A stretch of 64,000 bases of DNA from Marinomonas sp. MED121. Lineage in GTDB: Bacteria; Pseudomonadota; Gammaproteobacteria; Pseudomonadales; Marinomonadaceae. The notes beneath the pieces were generated by a model that saw nothing but the letters and a program-made list of their open reading frames with translations, was not told where the DNA came from and made no database searches. The stretch covers positions 278,256-342,255 of the forward strand of contig NZ_CH672431.1 in the NCBI RefSeq assembly GCF_000153025.1. The letters are read 5' to 3'. Positions 26,909 to 36,779 of this stretch are shown one piece after another; within the stretch, counting starts at the first letter, position 1; each line of letters begins with the position of its first letter. The position numbers and the translations under genes are program-made.

Positions 26909-28474
26909 CTAGGTCAGATTCACCCAAAATTGTCCGGCTAAAGCATCCATTTTTTGCGCTAGCGTTTGCATTTCATTGCAAGTTTCTAAATCTTGCTTAC
27001 TGCGAGAAGCGATTTCATTGGTGGTTTGACTCACTTGAGACATATAACCGTTAATGGTTTTTGCCGCGGCATTCTGTTCTTCCATCACTTGTGCGATTTG
27101 ATCCGCATGACTATGAATGCCTTCTATCCCTTGTTGCACTGCACCAATTGAACTCACTGCATTTTGTGTTTGGGTATCACAATGATGAGCACTGTCTAAG
27201 GTATCGCGCATTTGTCTTGAAGCCGCCTCGGCACTGAGTTGTAAGCTATCAATTGCCTTTACTATTTCATTGGTTGAATCATGGGTTCGGGTCGCTAAAG
27301 CTCGCACTTCATCAGCCACCACCGCAAAGCCTCGACCACGCTCACCCGCACGAGCTGCTTCAATCGCCGCATTGAGTGCCAACAAGTTGGTTTGCTCCGC
27401 CACATCTCGAATCACTTCCACCACGGAACTGATCGCTGAGCTTTGTGATTCTAAGTCATCCATTATTTGGGTGGCATCTTTCACTTTCGCTATCATGCCA
27501 CCCACCACTTGCTCACTTTCATTCACCGCGGCCAAACTAGCCTGCATATCCATGGCGGCTTGGCCTGCTATTGTTGCCGCCTCGGTAGAACTTCTCGCCA
27601 CATCATGAATAGCGCCTGACATATCACTCATGGCACTTTCAATATGATCAAAGTCACTAGAAAGACTCATCAAGCCCATTTGGTTGTCAGCAATACAATC
27701 TTGTAGATCTTGCTGCTTACGTCGCACTATTTTAGAAAAGTTACTTATACGGCCAACAACAGCGGCGGTTTCACCTTTTAATCGGGTTAGCGCTAACTCA
27801 ACCTGCCCAGCTTCATCTACGCGCCCCGTATAAATGTATTTAGCTAAATCCGAGTCTGATATCGATGCGGCCTTTTTAAGAGAAGACTGAAGTGGTCTAA
27901 ATAAGGCCCCTAAGATTAAAGAAGAGAATAGAAATAAGCCGCAAACTGTCAACAGACTCATCATAAAAGAAGGCTGAGTTTGCACTAACAAAAAGAAGGC
28001 ACAGGATATAAGCGCATTCGATAACAAGACTTTAGATAAGAGAGAGAGTTTTATCGGCCTCATAAAGGCAGGCTTTTTACCCTGATTTAATAACGCATAG
28101 ACAGATTCAGCCCTTTGCTTCACCTCATCCCTTGGCCGGCGTCTAACAGATTGATACTCAAGCACTTCGCCATCTTTAGTCACTGGGCTAGCATAAGCAT
28201 CAACCCAATAATGATCACCATTTTTACAACGGTTTTTTACGACACCCATCCAAGATTTTTGCGCGAGTAAGTGTTCCCACATATCGCTAAAGGCGGCAGA
28301 AGGCATATCAGGGTGACGAATAATGTTATGTTTCTCGCCGACCAGTTCGTCCATGTTATAGCCGCTGATTTGCTCAAAATCTGGGTTAACATATTGGATA
28401 TGACTTTTTAAATCTGTGGTTGAAAGAATATTTGCATCCGTTGCAACCAAATGTTCCTTTTGCGAACTCATCAT
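26909..28474 (-). CDS. Aer-like PAS-containing methyl-accepting chemotaxis protein
   Basis: Chemoreceptor of 521 residues. An N-terminal PAS domain (about 10-115; [39 protein letters not shown]) resembles the FAD-binding PAS of aerotaxis receptors. Two closely spaced membrane helices follow (about 148-193) with no periplasmic sensor, then a HAMP-like linker and a cytoplasmic signalling domain with hairpin tip [39 protein letters not shown] sequence. It probably senses redox or oxygen from the cytoplasm. No che genes are nearby. Confidence 0.9.
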   Translation of the reverse strand: MMSSQKEHLVATDANILSTTDLKSHIQYVNPDFEQISGYNMDELVGEKHNIIRHPDMPSAAFSDMWEHLLAQKSWMGVVKNRCKNGDHYWVDAYASPVTKDGEVLEYQSVRRRPRDEVKQRAESVYALLNQGKKPAFMRPIKLSLLSKVLLSNALISCAFFLLVQTQPSFMMSLLTVCGLFLFSSLILGALFRPLQSSLKKAASISDSDLAKYIYTGRVDEAGQVELALTRLKGETAAVVGRISNFSKIVRRKQQDLQDCIADNQMGLMSLSSDFDHIESAMSDMSGAIHDVARSSTEAATIAGQAAMDMQASLAAVNESEQVVGGMIAKVKDATQIMDDLESQSSAISSVVEVIRDVAEQTNLLALNAAIEAARAGERGRGFAVVADEVRALATRTHDSTNEIVKAIDSLQLSAEAASRQMRDTLDSAHHCDTQTQNAVSSIGAVQQGIEGIHSHADQIAQVMEEQNAAAKTINGYMSQVSQTTNEIASRSKQDLETCNEMQTLAQKMDALAGQFWVNLT

Positions 28475-28621
28475 GCCTTCCTTATGAGATAGATCAGAAA
28501 GAAAATATTAAGTCATAAAAAAGTACCATTCGTTGATAAGGGTCAAATCAAAACAATGGCAATTGGTTACTTTTTGTCCCTTGTGTAATATTGCGTAACA
28601 GCATTTAAGTGACGGCATAAT

Positions 28622-28665
28622 AAAAAAGCCAAAACAAGATGATTAGATCAAGTTTTGGCTTTTTA
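28622..28665. terminator. Bidirectional terminator between thiI and the chemoreceptor
   Basis: Stem AAGCCAAAAC / GTTTTGGCTT with an 18-base loop, flanked by A- and T-runs. It lies about 60 bases after the thiI stop on the minus strand. Confidence 0.8.
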
Positions 28666-28726
28666 GTGAGCATTTATCTAGCTTATCGAGACATTTCGAC
28701 TATTTAGTCAAATTAGGTTCAACCTC

Positions 28727-30178
28727 TTAAGGCAAATAAACCCCGACCTTTTCATGCCCTTTGCCGAGCAAAGAAGCCGCATGTATTTTACTCATCACGC
28801 CTTTACCACAATAAAGCAAATGCGTGGTCTCTTTATCTAGTTCAGACCACTTACTTTCTAGGGCAAAAAATGGAATTTCAATAACAGGTCGACCGCTGAC
28901 TTTAAGTGGCTTTCTTTCTATCTCATCTGGGTGTCGAATATCAATAATCACTTCATCCGATACAGGGACACGTACGATTGGAACTTCCCCTTGATACTGC
29001 TTATCCACATCTTCCATCACAGTACGAATGGAAACCGCTTTGGCATTTTCGATCGCGGCATCTAACACCGCAAAATCAAACTTACTTTCTTCATGCTCTA
29101 TTTTGGGGAGCTTGGCACGTGTAGTCGGTTTTACTGAAATCACACCACAATATTCAGGAATGCTGGCGGCAAAGGCAGCGGTGCCTATTTTAGCCGCTTG
29201 GTCGATGATTTCTTGTTTATTGGTGGTAATCAAAGGACGAATGACCAGTTCATCCGTTACATCATCAATCACTTTTAAGTTTACCAAGGTTTGACTTGAT
29301 ACTTGCGCAACACATTCACCGGTTACCAAAGCTTTTGCACCAAGATCTTCCATTACCTTGCCAGCCGCTCTTAGCATCATGCGTTTTAAAATAACGCCCA
29401 TTTGCGAGTTATCGACTTTAGTGAGTATTTCCCCCACCACATCTTCAAACGGAATAGTGACGAATTTAACGCCAATATTTGAACCGTACTTTTCCCACAG
29501 GTACCAGGAAACTTGCTTCACACCAATCTCGTGCGCATCACCACCTAAATTAAAAAAGCAGAAATGGGTTTTAAGGCCGCGACTCATGGTCATATAAGTC
29601 GATACCGTCGAGTCGTAACCACCTGAAATGAGAGACAAGACAGGATCATGTGAACCAATAGGATAACCACCAAGACCATCGACACGTTGCTCTATAATCC
29701 AAACGCGATTATCACGAATATCAATAGGAACTAGGACTTCAGGGTTCTTTAATCTTACTGCAAGGGCATTACAACGGGCTTTTAGAGTACCGCCTATTTG
29801 ACGCTCGGCATCCACTGAGGTGAAATCATGTTGACCAACACGCTTAACGCGAACAGCAAACACAGCATTTTCGAGCACATCACCATAAGAGACGATGGCT
29901 TCGTCAACAATGGCTTCTAAGGTCGTAAATTCAAATTCACGCACATACTGAAAATGCGCAATACCAGCAATATTCGCCAGACGCTGAGTAAACTCATCTC
30001 TTAGCTCATTCTTGTCGGATAACACCTCAATAAAATCCCAGTTTCCTGTTACCACAACATTTTCGTCATGTTCTGTTAATACTTGACGGATATTTTGTCT
30101 AAGTTGCTTAACAAAGGTTTTACGGACAGGGCGGCTTTTAATGGTGATTTCTGAGAAGAACTTAACAATGAATTTCAT
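28727..30178 (-). CDS. thiI: tRNA uridine 4-sulfurtransferase ThiI
   Basis: Makes 4-thiouridine at tRNA position 8 and donates sulphur for the thiazole of thiamine. Order: ferredoxin-like/THUMP domain (about 1-165), PP-loop ATP pyrophosphatase with SGGYDS at 185-190, and a C-terminal rhodanese domain with the persulphide cysteine C457 in LYCGKGVMS (equivalent to C456 in E. coli). 483 residues, full length. Divergent from glnA. Confidence 0.96.
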   Translation of the reverse strand: MKFIVKFFSEITIKSRPVRKTFVKQLRQNIRQVLTEHDENVVVTGNWDFIEVLSDKNELRDEFTQRLANIAGIAHFQYVREFEFTTLEAIVDEAIVSYGDVLENAVFAVRVKRVGQHDFTSVDAERQIGGTLKARCNALAVRLKNPEVLVPIDIRDNRVWIIEQRVDGLGGYPIGSHDPVLSLISGGYDSTVSTYMTMSRGLKTHFCFFNLGGDAHEIGVKQVSWYLWEKYGSNIGVKFVTIPFEDVVGEILTKVDNSQMGVILKRMMLRAAGKVMEDLGAKALVTGECVAQVSSQTLVNLKVIDDVTDELVIRPLITTNKQEIIDQAAKIGTAAFAASIPEYCGVISVKPTTRAKLPKIEHEESKFDFAVLDAAIENAKAVSIRTVMEDVDKQYQGEVPIVRVPVSDEVIIDIRHPDEIERKPLKVSGRPVIEIPFFALESKWSELDKETTHLLYCGKGVMSKIHAASLLGKGHEKVGVYLP

Positions 30179-30282
30179 AGGTGTTTACGACTGATTAAAT
30201 GATTTGAAACGCATTATAAAGAAAAGTCAGAAAAGCAGAAAACACTTTATTCGCACCATAAAATGACACCGCCTTATTTTAA

Positions 30283-30299
30283 CGCACCAAAAAAGAGCA
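30283..30299. promoter_or_regulatory. Candidate NtrC-binding site upstream of glnA
   Basis: CGCAC-N7-GAGCA has the same spacing as the better site before ntrB and matches 8 of 10 positions of TGCAC-N7-GTGCA. It lies about 105 bases upstream of the glnA sigma-54 promoter, a usual enhancer distance. Confidence 0.45.
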
Positions 30300-30404
30300 A
30301 TCGAGAAGTTATGCACTATACTTATTTTTCGCATTACGAGTTTGAAAAGTTTAAAACACTGTAACTTATTGTTAAATAAAGATTAAATATTTTTTGAAAT
30401 TAGG

Positions 30405-30419
30405 TGGCACAGAAAATGC
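30405..30419 (+). promoter_or_regulatory. Sigma-54 promoter of glnA
   Basis: TGGCAC at 30405-30410 and TGC at 30417-30419 give the -24 GG and -12 GC with the exact 10-base separation. Only the first T of the -12 TTGC is replaced by A. It is about 100 bases before the glnA start, the expected nitrogen-regulated promoter. Confidence 0.85.
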
Positions 30420-30520
30420 TTTATTTCCGATAAGAAACGCTTCATTGTGAAGCACTAATAAAAAGTTATGTGAAAATTCCTCACGCACTTAGGAATAAAC
30501 CAAATTACTGGAGAGCTAGT

Positions 30521-31927
30521 ATGTCAAACAAAACTCTGGCGTTAATTGCCGAACACGATGCTAAATGGGTAGACCTTCGTTTTACAGATTTTAAAGGTAA
30601 AGAGCAGCACGTTACTATCCCTGCATCTACTGTTGATGAAGAGTTCTTTGAAAATGGACAAATGTTTGACGGTTCATCTATTGCTGGCTGGAAAGGCATT
30701 AACGAATCAGACATGATCATGATGCCTGAAGATGATTCTTGCCTAGTTGACCCTTTCACTGAAGAAGCCACTATCATTGTTCGTTGTACTATTATCGAAC
30801 CTTCTACAATGCAAGGTTATGACCGTGACCCACGCTCTGTTGCACTTCGTGCAGAAGAGTTCTTGAAGTCTACAGGTCTTGGCGACACCGCATTCTTTGG
30901 TCCTGAGCCAGAATTCTTCATCTTTGACGATGTTAAGTGGAAGACTGACATGTCAGGCACCATGGTTGAAATCAATTCTGAAGAAGCTGCTTGGGCATCT
31001 AACAAAACTATCGAAGGCGGTAACATGGGTCACCGTCCTCGCGTTAAAGGCGGTTACTTCCCAGTACCACCAGTTGATTCTCATCACGATCTTCGTGGCG
31101 CTATGTGTGGTGCAATGGAATCTATGGGACTTGAAATCGAAGTTCATCACCATGAAGTAGCAACAGCAGGTCAGAACGAAATCGGTGTTAAGTTCAACAC
31201 ACTGGTTAAGAAAGCAGACGAAGTACAAGTTATGAAGTACTGCGTACACAATGTTGCTCATGCTTACGGCAAAACAGCGACATTCATGCCTAAACCTATC
31301 GTTGGCGATAACGGTTCTGGTATGCACGTACACCAATCTTTCTGGAAAGGCGGTGAAAACCAATTCGCAGGTGATCAGTATGCTGGCTTGTCTGAAATGG
31401 CGCTTTACTACATTGGCGGCATCATCAAACACGCTCGTGCACTAAACGCTTTCACAAACGCTTCAACAAACTCTTACAAGCGTCTTGTTCCAGGTTTCGA
31501 AGCCCCTGTTATGCTAGCTTACTCAGCACGTAACCGTTCTGCTTCTATTCGTATTCCATATGTAGCTAGCCCTAAAGGTAAGCGTATTGAAGCACGTTTC
31601 CCTGATCCAACCGCGAACCCTTACCTAGCTTTCTCTGCAATGTTGATGGCAGGTATTGACGGTATTAAGAACAAGATCCACCCTGGCGATGCTGCTGATA
31701 AAGATCTATATGACCTTCCAGCAGAAGAAGCTTTGGCAATCCCTACGGTTGCTAACAGCCTAGAACAAGCGCTTGAAGCACTGGATAATGACCGTGAGTT
31801 CTTGACTCAAGGCGGCGTATTCTCTGATGACATGATCGATGCTTACATCGCACTGAAAACTGAAGATGCGCTTCAAGTATCAATGACAACTCACCCAGTT
31901 GAGTTTGACTTGTACTACAGCCTATAA
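30521..31927 (+). CDS. glnA: Glutamine synthetase type I (GSI-beta)
   Basis: ATP-dependent ligation of ammonia to glutamate, the main nitrogen assimilation step. The start is the ATG at 30521, preceded by GGAGAG, giving 468 residues; the frame extends 17 codons further up without support. Active-site motifs include [18 protein letters not shown] and the NGSGMHVH segment. The adenylylation tyrosine is Y397 in DLYDLPAEE, the same position as in E. coli, so GlnE control is expected. Expressed from a sigma-54 promoter and followed by its own terminator and ntrBC. Confidence 0.98.
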   Translation: MSNKTLALIAEHDAKWVDLRFTDFKGKEQHVTIPASTVDEEFFENGQMFDGSSIAGWKGINESDMIMMPEDDSCLVDPFTEEATIIVRCTIIEPSTMQGYDRDPRSVALRAEEFLKSTGLGDTAFFGPEPEFFIFDDVKWKTDMSGTMVEINSEEAAWASNKTIEGGNMGHRPRVKGGYFPVPPVDSHHDLRGAMCGAMESMGLEIEVHHHEVATAGQNEIGVKFNTLVKKADEVQVMKYCVHNVAHAYGKTATFMPKPIVGDNGSGMHVHQSFWKGGENQFAGDQYAGLSEMALYYIGGIIKHARALNAFTNASTNSYKRLVPGFEAPVMLAYSARNRSASIRIPYVASPKGKRIEARFPDPTANPYLAFSAMLMAGIDGIKNKIHPGDAADKDLYDLPAEEALAIPTVANSLEQALEALDNDREFLTQGGVFSDDMIDAYIALKTEDALQVSMTTHPVEFDLYYSL

Positions 31928-31952
31928 GTTTAAAGCCTTGCTTTGACTGATG

Positions 31953-31979
31953 AAAACCCAGCTTAGGCTGGGTTTTTTT
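31953..31979. terminator. Terminator between glnA and ntrB
   Basis: Stem AAACCCAGC / GCTGGGTTT with short loop TTAG and long T-run on the plus strand. Separates glnA from the independently promoted ntrBC. Confidence 0.9.
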
Positions 31980-32008
31980 ATGCCCTAAAAAAGAGCGAGA
32001 CACTTGAT

Positions 32009-32025
32009 TGCACAATATTGGTGCA
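32009..32025. promoter_or_regulatory. NtrC-binding site upstream of ntrB
   Basis: TGCAC-AATATTG-GTGCA, a perfect 5-base dyad with the 7-base spacer typical of NtrC enhancer sites. Centred about 70 bases upstream of the sigma-54 -24 element of ntrB. Implies autoactivation of ntrBC by phosphorylated NtrC, or repression of other promoters here. Confidence 0.85.
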
Positions 32026-32088
32026 CTAAATTATGCTTATGGAAAACACGTTTTAACGATGCGCCCCCTGTTAACCTTTTTCTAATAT

Positions 32089-32103
32089 TGGTTCGTATCT
32101 TGC
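32089..32103 (+). promoter_or_regulatory. Sigma-54 promoter of ntrBC
   Basis: TGG at 32089-32091 and TTGC at 32100-32103 place GG and GC at the required spacing; the -24 box reads TGGTTCG against consensus TGGCACG, the -12 box is perfect. Lies 30 bases before the ntrB GTG and downstream of a strong NtrC palindrome. Confidence 0.75.
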
Positions 32104-32133
32104 AACACTCAAAGGAAGTAAGAGGATAATAAT

Positions 32134-33198
32134 GTGCATAGTTTATTGATTGACCATTTATCAACCGCCGTCGTAAAACTCGACAATGCATTATTGATTG
32201 AGTATTTAAACCCCGCAGCTGAGATGCTGCTCGCCGTTAGCCGCCGTCGTGTTTATGGCCAAAGCATAGAAAATGTTTTCTTTGAAGATGAAGATAGTAT
32301 CTCTGCATTACATAATGCCGCCGACACAGGCTACCCCTTCACTAAACGAGAAGCCAAGCTAGAGATACCTAACGGTAACAAGCTGTTTTTAGATTACACA
32401 GTCACACCCGTTATGGGCACTTTAGGCACAACAGAGAGCTTACTGATTGAGCTTTATCCTAGGGATAGAATGAAGCGCATTTCCCAAGAAGACGAATTAC
32501 TGGTTACCCATCAAACCAGCAAAGAACTAATACGCGGCCTCGCTCACGAAATAAAAAACCCTTTAGGTGGTATACGTGGCGCGGCCCAGCTCATTAGTCG
32601 TAGTTTTAAAGACGAAGCCTTAAAAGATTACACCCAGGTCATTATTGAAGAATCAGATCGTCTAAGGGATTTAGTAGACCGCCTACTAGGACCAAGGCAA
32701 CTGCCTAAAAAAGAATCACTCAATGTACATAAGGTAATCGAAAGGGTAAATCAGCTAGTCACAGTCGAAGCGGATGAGCAAGTACGCTTTATTCGTGATT
32801 ATGACCCCAGCATTCCTGACATCATGGGTGATAGCTCCCAGCTTATCCAAGCCTTACTCAATGTGGTGAGAAACGCCATGCAAGCCCTATTGCAGGATGA
32901 CTCTCAAGATAACAAACAAATCCGCATCATGACTCGGGCATTACGCCAATTCACAATCGGCTCAAAACGACACAAGTTAGTTTGCAAAGTCAGTGTGATT
33001 GATAATGGGCCTGGGATACCTGAACCCATTTTAAAAACCCTATTTTATCCTATGGTTAGCGGCAGACCCGATGGCACAGGACTTGGCCTATCAATTGCAC
33101 AGTCAATAATAAATCAACACAACGGACTCATTGAATGTAAAAGTGAGCCCCATCAGACCCTATTTAATATATTGCTGCCCATTGAATGCGAACACTGA
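32134..33198 (+). CDS. ntrB: Nitrogen regulation sensor kinase NtrB (GlnL)
   Basis: Cytoplasmic histidine kinase that phosphorylates NtrC under nitrogen limitation, controlled by PII. 354 residues: PAS domain (about 5-105), dimerisation domain with H138 in LAHEIKNPLGG, and HATPase with NVVRNAMQAL and GTGLGLSIAQ boxes. The start is GTG at 32134 with AGAGGA 8 bases upstream; the overlapping ATG two bases earlier is out of frame and stops after five codons. The ntrC start lies 17 bases after the stop. Confidence 0.95.
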   Translation: MHSLLIDHLSTAVVKLDNALLIEYLNPAAEMLLAVSRRRVYGQSIENVFFEDEDSISALHNAADTGYPFTKREAKLEIPNGNKLFLDYTVTPVMGTLGTTESLLIELYPRDRMKRISQEDELLVTHQTSKELIRGLAHEIKNPLGGIRGAAQLISRSFKDEALKDYTQVIIEESDRLRDLVDRLLGPRQLPKKESLNVHKVIERVNQLVTVEADEQVRFIRDYDPSIPDIMGDSSQLIQALLNVVRNAMQALLQDDSQDNKQIRIMTRALRQFTIGSKRHKLVCKVSVIDNGPGIPEPILKTLFYPMVSGRPDGTGLGLSIAQSIINQHNGLIECKSEPHQTLFNILLPIECEH

Positions 33199-33215
33199 GG
33201 CAAGGAGAGAATTTA

Positions 33216-34643
33216 ATGTCACAACAAGATACGGTATGGATAGTCGACGACGATAGATCGATTCGCTGGGTACTTGAAAAGACACTTGAGCAAGAAGGTA
33301 TTCAAGCTAAATTGTTCGACAATGCCGAAGCATTAATGAGCTTACTAGAGCATGAAAAACCCAGTGTTATTATTAGTGACATTCGTATGCCGGGTATGGA
33401 CGGCCTTACCCTACTAACCAAGATACAAGAAGAGAACCCTTATCTTCCCGTCATTATCATGACAGCCCATTCTGACCTAGACAGTGCTGTGGCGTCTTAT
33501 CAAGGCGGTGCTTTTGAGTATTTACCTAAACCTTTTGATGTGGAAGAAGCGGTCAGTCTCGTCAAACGTGCGATCTTGCATCATCATAAATCTATGCCCA
33601 GCATAGAGGAAGAAGTGCCCGAACTTGATGTGGTAGAAAAAGAGATCATAGGTGAAGCGCCTGCCATGCAGGAAGTGTTTCGTGCGATTGGACGCTTAGC
33701 CAACTCAAACATCACAGTACTGATCAATGGTGAGTCGGGGACAGGTAAAGAACTGGTTGCTCACGCATTACATAAACACAGCCCAAGATCTGCCAGCCCT
33801 TTCATTGCGCTAAATATGGCAGCCATCCCCCATGACCTAATTGAATCAGAGTTGTTTGGTCATGAAAAAGGGGCTTTTACCGGCGCCAATACCTTAAGAC
33901 GTGGCCGCTTTGAACAAGCCAATGGCGGCACCCTGTTTTTAGATGAAATCGGCGATATGCCAGCAGAAACACAAACCCGTTTATTACGCGTACTGGCGGA
34001 TGGCGAATTTTATCGTGTAGGTGGTCATATCCCAGTCAAAGTCGATGTTCGTATTATCGCAGCGACACACCAAAACCTTGAGTCCTTGGTAACCGAAGGT
34101 TCATTCCGTGAAGATTTATTTCATCGCCTCAATGTGATTCGCGTGCATTTACCTAAGCTGTCTGAAAGACGTGAAGACATTCCACAGCTTGCTCGCCACT
34201 TTTTAAAGCGAGCAGCGGAAGAACTCTCAGTAGAACCTAAAGTACTCACAAAAGAGACTGAAGACTACCTTGCCCGCATGGACTGGCCTGGCAATGTACG
34301 CCAATTAGAAAACACTTGTCGCTGGCTTATTGTAATGGCATCGGGTCGTGAAGTTTTAGTACAGGACCTTCCACCTGAGCTATTGGACAGTACGCCAACA
34401 GAAAATAATTATGCGAGCTGGGAAGACGGTTTGAAAACTTGGGTTGATGATGCATTAGCTAAAGGACAAAAAGCCATTTTGGATGAAGCTGTGCCTAAGT
34501 TCGAACGCATTATGATAGAAACAGCACTGACTCACACGGCGGGTCGACGTCGAGATGCTTCGCTTCTTTTAGGTTGGGGACGCAATACTTTAACCCGAAA
34601 AATCAAAGAGCTTGGGATAGATAGCGCAGAGCAAGATGATTAA
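33216..34643 (+). CDS. ntrC: Nitrogen regulation response regulator NtrC (GlnG)
   Basis: Sigma-54 enhancer-binding activator. The ATG at 33216 follows AGGAG (475 residues). Receiver domain with phospho-acceptor D55 in [15 protein letters not shown]+ domain with Walker A GESGTGKE and the sigma-54 contact loop GAFTGA; C-terminal Fis-type HTH ([19 protein letters not shown]). Together with ntrB it controls glnA and, by the upstream palindrome, probably its own operon. Confidence 0.97.
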   Translation: MSQQDTVWIVDDDRSIRWVLEKTLEQEGIQAKLFDNAEALMSLLEHEKPSVIISDIRMPGMDGLTLLTKIQEENPYLPVIIMTAHSDLDSAVASYQGGAFEYLPKPFDVEEAVSLVKRAILHHHKSMPSIEEEVPELDVVEKEIIGEAPAMQEVFRAIGRLANSNITVLINGESGTGKELVAHALHKHSPRSASPFIALNMAAIPHDLIESELFGHEKGAFTGANTLRRGRFEQANGGTLFLDEIGDMPAETQTRLLRVLADGEFYRVGGHIPVKVDVRIIAATHQNLESLVTEGSFREDLFHRLNVIRVHLPKLSERREDIPQLARHFLKRAAEELSVEPKVLTKETEDYLARMDWPGNVRQLENTCRWLIVMASGREVLVQDLPPELLDSTPTENNYASWEDGLKTWVDDALAKGQKAILDEAVPKFERIMIETALTHTAGRRRDASLLLGWGRNTLTRKIKELGIDSAEQDD

Positions 34644-34742
34644 ATCGTTTTCTCCTTTTCAGGAAAAATCGACTTAAATCAGCTTAATTTTTAATTCTCA
34701 TGGAGTTTTGACGAATTCCGGCCCTTTATCCTTTAAAAACTT

Positions 34743-34792
34743 GCTTTCGTACCCACAATAATTTAGTAATGAACTAATGTGGTTACGAAAGC
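34743..34792. other. Long hairpin upstream of the UPF0325 gene
   Basis: Arms at 34743-34757 and 34778-34792 (GCTTTCGTACCCACA / TGTGGTTACGAAAGC) pair at 14 of 15 positions. The 20-base loop itself contains TTAGT/ACTAA, so the hairpin can extend. There is no T-run, so it is not a simple terminator. It lies about 110 bases before the UPF0325 start, within the likely leader or promoter region. Confidence 0.65.
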
Positions 34793-34904
34793 TGTTCTAA
34801 TAAGCCTCTATCCGAGACACCCGCTTTTACGCCGCATAACTTACTATTAAATAGGTAGTGAGTATTAATTTTATAAAAGCAAATAAGCTGATAGGACAAT
34901 CAAT

Positions 34905-35285
34905 ATGTATCAAACTTTGGAATCAATGGGCGTAACTAGTTTTGACGACATCGAGAAGTTCACTCTTCGTTATGAAAACGGCTATGACGTTTTAAAGGTT
35001 TATTATCGTCGTGAAAAAGGCTCGTTACTTCCAAAAAGTAAAAAGTTTAAATTCGGTCGTTCAACAAAAACTGTCTTAGCTGATGGTGGACAACAAACTT
35101 ACCGCCAAGTACAAGAGCCTTCTCTTGTGGTTCTTCGTGCAGTGGAAGAACTAGGAAAAATCGTTGGTAAGCAAAAAGAAGATAAGATCACGAAAGCTGA
35201 ACTTGTTGAAGAACTTGTACATTTAGAAAAAGTAATGACAAGCAAAATTGCTGAGATCAAAGAAAAAATCGAAACCATGTCTTAA
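34905..35285 (+). CDS. UPF0325 / DUF3461 family protein (YaeH-like)
   Basis: Small cytoplasmic protein of 126 residues, of unknown function. The start MYQTLESMGVTSFDDIEKFTLR, the KVYYRREKGSLLPKSKKFKF segment, TVLADGGQQTY and a helical C-terminal end (HLEKVMTSKIAEIKEKI) are diagnostic of the YaeH family. Single gene between ntrC and tsaC. It has no catalytic motif that I can point to. Confidence 0.9.
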   Translation: MYQTLESMGVTSFDDIEKFTLRYENGYDVLKVYYRREKGSLLPKSKKFKFGRSTKTVLADGGQQTYRQVQEPSLVVLRAVEELGKIVGKQKEDKITKAELVEELVHLEKVMTSKIAEIKEKIETMS

Positions 35286-35406
35286 GTTACACACTTAAGC
35301 CAAAGTATCTTCAGCAAGATAAAGATAATAGCCTCAGAAAATATCTGAGGCTTACGTCTTTCTATTTACTCATCTTATATCGCTTACCAACTTATAAAAT
35401 CGCACC

Positions 35407-35964
35407 ATGATCATCACTTCAGACCCTTTAATTATTGCAGACCTACTAAAACGTGGCGGCATTATCGCCTACCCAACCGAAGCGGTATGGGGCTTAGGTT
35501 GCGACCCTCAAAATCAAACGGCCGTTATCAAGTTATTAGAGATTAAATCGCGCCCTATGAATAAAGGTATGATTTTAGCAGCAGGAGATAAGACTCATCT
35601 TAGCCCTTGGCTAGAGCAGCTTAGCCCAGAATTAGGCGCTAAATTAACTGCAACTTATGATAGCCCGACCAGCTGGATCGTGCCGGACCAAGGGATAGCA
35701 CCCGCTTGGGTAAGAGGAGATCATCAAAGTATTGCGTTAAGATTAAGCACACATGCTGGCGTACAAGCCATTTGCCATGCTTTTGACGCTTGTATTGTCT
35801 CTACATCAGCAAACCCTGCAGGGTTAGATCCTGCCCTCAGTTTAGAGCAGATAATGACTTACTTTAGAGATAATATAGATGCAATTTTTGATGTGCCATT
35901 AGGGCAATCAAAGCAGCCATCTCAAATCAAAAGCTTATTGGATGATCAAGTTATCAGGCAATAG
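35407..35964 (+). CDS. tsaC: L-threonylcarbamoyladenylate synthase TsaC (Sua5/YrdC)
   Basis: Makes threonylcarbamoyl-AMP for the t6A37 modification of ANN-decoding tRNAs. 185 residues, the short form without a Sua5 C-terminal domain. Motifs: GGIIAYPTEAVWGLGCDP, KSRPMNKGMIL, and STSANPAG. It ends at a strong terminator shared with the liv cluster. Confidence 0.93.
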   Translation: MIITSDPLIIADLLKRGGIIAYPTEAVWGLGCDPQNQTAVIKLLEIKSRPMNKGMILAAGDKTHLSPWLEQLSPELGAKLTATYDSPTSWIVPDQGIAPAWVRGDHQSIALRLSTHAGVQAICHAFDACIVSTSANPAGLDPALSLEQIMTYFRDNIDAIFDVPLGQSKQPSQIKSLLDDQVIRQ

Positions 35965-36012
35965 TTTCATATCAAATCGCTGTTTGATCAGATAAATGCT
36001 TTGTCCAGCTCA

Positions 36013-36054
36013 TAAAAAAAGCCTCGCCTTGAATCCAAGACGAGGCTTTTTTAT
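36013..36054. terminator. Bidirectional terminator between tsaC and livF
   Basis: Stem AAAAAAGCCTCG / CGAGGCTTTTTT with a 14-base loop. Ends tsaC from the left and the liv operon from the right. Confidence 0.92.
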
Positions 36055-36065
36055 TTTAGCTAGGT

Positions 36066-36779
36066 TTAATGTCCGCCAAGGTAAGCATCACGAACATCTG
36101 GGTTCACCAGCAGCTCGTCACCTGTTCCTGTCATACGAATTTCACCATTAACCATCACATAGCCACGGTCGGCAAGCTTCAAGGCATGGTTAGCATTTTG
36201 TTCAACCAAGAAGATAGTCATACCAGAAGTCGCGACTTCTTTTAACACTTGGAAGATTTGCTTTACCACAATTGGAGCAAGACCCAAACTCGGCTCATCC
36301 AGTAATAGAAGTTTAGGGCGACTCATCAAAGCACGCGCTATGGCTAGCATTTGCTGCTCACCACCCGACATAGTCGACGCCCTTTGATTACGCCTTTCCT
36401 TTAAACGAGGAAAAATATCAAACATCTTTTGCATGTCTTCTTGGGCATGCTCCATTCCAATTGGAATCGTGCCCATAAGCAGGTTCTCTTCCACTGTCAT
36501 GCCAGGGAAAACACGGCGACCTTCTGGAGATTGAGCCAAGCCATTAGATGCCACATAGTGAGCCGACTTCTGAGAAATATCCTCACCACGATAAATGATT
36601 TCGCCCGATGACACTCTAGGCTGTCCAAAAATAGACATGAGCAAGGTAGATTTACCAGCGCCATTGGAACCAATTAAGGTCACAATTTCACCCGTATTTA
36701 CATCCAAAGAGACCTTTTTTAAGGCTTGTATTGGACCATAATAGACATCAACATCTTTAAATTGCATTAATGCACTCAT
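36066..36779 (-). CDS. livF: Branched-chain amino-acid type ABC transporter ATPase LivF
   Basis: Second ATP-binding subunit of a HAAT-family importer, 237 residues. Walker A GSNGAGKST, signature MSGGEQQMLAIARAL, Walker B LLLLDEPSLGLAP. The start codon overlaps the livG stop by 4 bases, so translation is coupled. Confidence 0.94.
   Translation of the reverse strand: MSALMQFKDVDVYYGPIQALKKVSLDVNTGEIVTLIGSNGAGKSTLLMSIFGQPRVSSGEIIYRGEDISQKSAHYVASNGLAQSPEGRRVFPGMTVEENLLMGTIPIGMEHAQEDMQKMFDIFPRLKERRNQRASTMSGGEQQMLAIARALMSRPKLLLLDEPSLGLAPIVVKQIFQVLKEVATSGMTIFLVEQNANHALKLADRGYVMVNGEIRMTGTGDELLVNPDVRDAYLGGH

Noticed and set aside
30953-31432. 159-codon frame antisense to glnA
   Set aside because: Lies wholly inside glnA, which has strong coding evidence; an antisense shadow of its codon bias.
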